Shown here one piece after another: positions 61,378 through 64,000 of a DNA stretch of 64,000 bases. The stretch is from CAZNSX01 sp964575845 (GTDB taxonomy: Bacteria; UBA8248; CAZNSX01): positions 62,001-126,000 of the forward strand of contig CAZNSX010000004.1 of the NCBI GenBank assembly GCA_964575845.1, in the 5' to 3' direction. A program made the position numbers and the translations under genes. Every line of letters begins with the position of its first letter. The stretch's first letter is position 1. The notes below the pieces were generated by a model. That model was not told the origin of the DNA and made no database searches. It saw only the letters and a program-made list of their open reading frames with translations.

Positions 61378-62925
61378 ATGATCCTCGGAAAGTTCCTCCG
61401 CTGGCTGTTTTTCTTCCTTTTCCTCCTCTTTATGGTTTCCTACACGACCGGATTGGGTTGGGGCTGGCTCTCCCCCTGGATTCCCAAAGGTGCCACTCAG
61501 CAGGTGGAAAGAGGCGCGCGTTCGCTTCGAGAGGGGGCCGCTGGGGATGCGATCAATAAAGCCTCTGCTCAAATTCAATCAATATGGGAGAGCGTTTGGG
61601 GCCGAGATATCCCCGAAATCGTGAAGGTGAAAACGGGAACAAGAAAAACTGTCGCGGCAAAGCAAAAATCCAGCTCTCAAGAGTCAAAGGAACTCTCTCC
61701 CGGTGCCCGCGACGCTTTTAACCGCGGCAAGATCGCCGCCAGGGGGGGAGACTGGGAAGCGGCCCTTGGATATTTTTCCGAGGCGCACGCAGCCTCTCCC
61801 AAGGCGCCTCAGGTGCTCTACGCCGTGGCCGTCGCGCTCAAGAACCTGAACAAACCCGTTCCCGCCACCGCGTTCCTCCAAGCCTACCTGGAGGTCTGGC
61901 CGGATGCCCCGAACGCGGCGAGGGTGAAGGAGGACATTCTCGCTCAAGAGGTATTCATCGGCCGGCTCGTGAAAGATCTTTTCAATGAGGCGAGGGTTAT
62001 CGTCGATAAAATTCCAAACGAGAAAGAGAGGAAAGATGCCCGTTTCGCCGTCATCGAGAAAATGGCCCTGGCGGGGGAGATGGATCTCATCCGGAAGATG
62101 GCGCTTGAGCACCCCCTTGGCATGCCACTCATCCTGGGTAAGGTCTGCCTCAAACTCTCTCAGATTAGGTTAGATGGACCGTTCCCCTACGCCAATGGTT
62201 GTTTCAAACTCGCCGAAAGCCTCATCCCCGCCGAGGCGGCTTTAAGAGCGAAGGGATGGGGGAGAGGGGTGCTTCCAGTACCATCCGTCGCAGAGGGCGT
62301 CGCAGGGCGGCGAAGGCGGGAAGAAGAACTGCGCCGTAAGGAACCGCAATTTAGGCGCATGAGTGAGGCGGAAGGCCTGATCAGCCTTTCCATTTCCATG
62401 AACCGGGCGGGCTATCAGGATGATGCTTTCAGGCTTTGGAAAAAAGGAGAAGAGCTCTTCCGCCAGAATGAATTCCGTGATGGGCTTCGTCTGCCCGAGC
62501 AGGCTCTCCGGGTTATGCAAGCGAGCGGAGGAGATGGTAGCTTTCTAATCATGGATAAGACGGGTGTTATAGGGCGCCTCTACCCTTCGGAAAGCCGGGT
62601 CCCTAAGAATATTTACCCGCGGGGTTACGGCTTCGAGCCGTCGGATGTAAAGCACAACTGGATGCGGGTGCGGATTCTTTGTACTGCTACACCGTGGGTC
62701 CTCATCGCCAAAAAGTGGGGGTTTCGCCCGGCCGAGGAGGACATTGGTTTTGCTCGTGCCAATAGGAACCTTGTCTGCCCGGATTTGAAAGACCCCGCTT
62801 TTACCGACCTTGTTTCGTTGATCAATCAGCTGAAACGCGGATCCTTAAGGCAGATCCCTGTCGAAATGGCTGAGCTGGGGTTGAAGTTCGCAGGGGCATT
62901 GTGGTTCCTCAAGCACAATCAATAA
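61378..62925 (+). CDS. Membrane-anchored TPR unknown protein (cluster gene 2)
   Basis: 515 residues. A membrane segment at 5-22 (LRWLFFFLFLLFMVSY), then a linker, TPR-like repeats around 110-175 (FNRGKIAARGGDWEAALGYF, APQVLYAVAVALKNLNKPVP), and a C-terminal 250 residues of no known family with sparse cysteines (RILCTATPW, LVCPDLKD). It follows gene 1 on the same strand and precedes gene 3 by 10 bases, so the three are one operon. Confidence 0.65.
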   Translation: MILGKFLRWLFFFLFLLFMVSYTTGLGWGWLSPWIPKGATQQVERGARSLREGAAGDAINKASAQIQSIWESVWGRDIPEIVKVKTGTRKTVAAKQKSSSQESKELSPGARDAFNRGKIAARGGDWEAALGYFSEAHAASPKAPQVLYAVAVALKNLNKPVPATAFLQAYLEVWPDAPNAARVKEDILAQEVFIGRLVKDLFNEARVIVDKIPNEKERKDARFAVIEKMALAGEMDLIRKMALEHPLGMPLILGKVCLKLSQIRLDGPFPYANGCFKLAESLIPAEAALRAKGWGRGVLPVPSVAEGVAGRRRREEELRRKEPQFRRMSEAEGLISLSISMNRAGYQDDAFRLWKKGEELFRQNEFRDGLRLPEQALRVMQASGGDGSFLIMDKTGVIGRLYPSESRVPKNIYPRGYGFEPSDVKHNWMRVRILCTATPWVLIAKKWGFRPAEEDIGFARANRNLVCPDLKDPAFTDLVSLINQLKRGSLRQIPVEMAELGLKFAGALWFLKHNQ

Positions 62926-62935
62926 AGGAGAAGCC

Positions 62936-63979
62936 TTGGCCCGGCCTGTTTTGCTGTTCGCTCTCCTTTTATTTCTAGGAGCTGCCTCACCTGACGCGGC
63001 GTTCTCCGCCGCGCCAAGCCGGGTGTGCCCCCCGCCCCAAGGAATTCAAGCCTACCGAGAGCTGCACTCCCGCTATCTCAAGCTTGAGCGTTGGCGAAAT
63101 TCGCTGGTATCTCGTATTGCGGCCCAGAAAGCGAGATGCGGCGGCGTTCGAAAGGATCAGCCCGCTCTGGTGGCCGAGTGCCGGGCGTCCCGGAGCCGAG
63201 TGGAGGCGGATTGGGGACAGTACGATGACAATGTGGACAGCTACCGCTTGGCCCTCTCAAGAGCGATAAAAAAAGAGGGAGTTCCTGTTGCCCAGGAAAT
63301 GAAGGCCTTGGGTGAGCGGATGAAGGAGACAAGGCGCAAGCTATCGGAAATCGCGAAAGGCAACCAGCAAGAAAGGATGGAAGCCGACCTCAAGGAGTGG
63401 GCCGAGCTCGGAGCAGGGGCAAGAAAAGAAGCCCTCAACGATGCCAAGGATGCCGTGATTTCCCTTGCGCTACAAAGTTTGGAGATTCGAAACCAAAAAG
63501 CGGTGCGTCTCACGAGGGAACAGCGCATCTTGGTCCGGAGATTAGCGAAGGAGCACGGGTCGGTCTTCAATTTGATTCGGGCGTCCGCCTCCCATCGGCT
63601 GGCGGAACTCAAGACGGACGCCGAGCTTTTGGAGGATTTAACGGATCTCTACACAGCGATGGACTTGTCCTCCTCCGTTTTTTTGAACCCCAATGAACGC
63701 GAGGAGGTGCTATCCGCCATCGCCAAGATCCTCGGGGTGTTCGTAAAAGATCCAAGACTGGGATTGGTTCTGACAGATGTCGGAATATCAACCGCCGCCA
63801 TTTATGGTTGGACGAAAGGATTCCTTTCGAAACGGCGGGTGGAGCAGCTGCTCAGCCTGAGCGAAAGGAGACTGCATGAGGTGGAGGCTCTGACCGCACT
63901 CTACAAAAGGCAGGTTGAAAGATTCAATTACTTGAAGTCAAAACAAAAATCCCCACTCGATCTTAAAGCCGGCTGTTAA
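62936..63979 (+). CDS. Exported coiled-coil unknown protein (cluster gene 3)
   Basis: 347 residues from TTG 62936 with AAAGGAG upstream. Signal peptide 1-25 (LLFALLLFLGAASPDAAFSA), then a mostly helical, charged protein (RIAAQKARCGGVRKDQPALV, EMKALGERMKETRRKLSEI), a central segment that could be amphipathic (LGLVLTDVGISTAAIYGWTK) and a C-terminal coiled coil. Three cysteines near residues 31, 68 and 82 could form disulfides. No family recognised. Confidence 0.6.
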   Translation: MARPVLLFALLLFLGAASPDAAFSAAPSRVCPPPQGIQAYRELHSRYLKLERWRNSLVSRIAAQKARCGGVRKDQPALVAECRASRSRVEADWGQYDDNVDSYRLALSRAIKKEGVPVAQEMKALGERMKETRRKLSEIAKGNQQERMEADLKEWAELGAGARKEALNDAKDAVISLALQSLEIRNQKAVRLTREQRILVRRLAKEHGSVFNLIRASASHRLAELKTDAELLEDLTDLYTAMDLSSSVFLNPNEREEVLSAIAKILGVFVKDPRLGLVLTDVGISTAAIYGWTKGFLSKRRVEQLLSLSERRLHEVEALTALYKRQVERFNYLKSKQKSPLDLKAGC

Positions 63980-64000
63980 GAACTAATAACTAATAAAGAT

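Overview
The window looks like chromosomal DNA of an uncultured, high-GC, Gram-negative anaerobe or facultative anaerobe related to Deltaproteobacteria/Desulfobacterota. The evidence is indirect: a siroheme-route heme gene (ahbC-like), an HdrBC plus ferredoxin-glutamate-synthase operon, the small Cys-rich DUF2769 and DUF4911 types, a TldD protease, a TAT-exported MsrP, a c-type cytochrome, and a GyrB that carries the Gram-negative-type TOPRIM insertion. No rRNA, tRNA or CRISPR array was seen, so the phylum stays open.

Layout. 0.2-4 kb: ahbC-like gene, then a low-GC orphan gene, a HEPN/MNT nucleotidyltransferase pair and a small zinc-type protein. 4.3-9.4 kb: Nramp transporter fused to a universal-stress domain, a DddP-like M24 protein, SHOCT and DUF2769 small proteins, a sulfurtransferase. 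9.4-11.7 kb: AT-rich island with a MerR-type regulator, a divergent class-1-type dihydroorotate dehydrogenase and an overlapping unknown gene. 11.8-28.5 kb: the replication/oriC-type neighbourhood, gyrA, gyrB and dnaA on the minus strand and rpmH-rnpA-yidD-yidC on the plus strand, with a catabolic block (E1 beta/alpha dehydrogenase, alpha/beta hydrolase, SSS transporter with a tiny partner, beta-hydroxyacid dehydrogenase) between gyrA and gyrB. 28.6-49.9 kb: mixed housekeeping and signalling (engB, rsmI, hybrid kinase, HdrBC-GltB operon, HD-GYP regulator, cytochrome c, metallohydrolase, lipoprotein, cNMP-binding protein, EamA transporter, DUF4911-tldD, ACT protein, msrP, a second DddP-like M24 protein).

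50-59.4 kb is phage-derived: a remnant of an S24 repressor, a protease-dead HtrA-like exported protein, an intact S24 repressor facing a strong promoter with a 24-bp perfect palindrome, a small HTH protein, a stranded carbamate kinase, then a scaffold-capsid-connector-tail tube gene row with no terminase or portal. 59.5-64 kb holds a decayed epimerase tail and a three-gene row of unknown exported/TPR proteins.

The points most worth follow-up are: the two M24 paralogues that share the DddP spacing but both have Cys in place of a metal-binding Asp; the AT-rich MerR/DHODH/unknown island; the HdrB-HdrC-glutamate-synthase electron-transfer operon; the catalytically dead HtrA-like protein set between repressor copies; and the terminal exported three-gene cluster. 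Several decayed genes (OB-fold protein, epimerase, repressor) were found by reading intergenic DNA. Domain assignments rest on motif recognition by eye; no database search was run.
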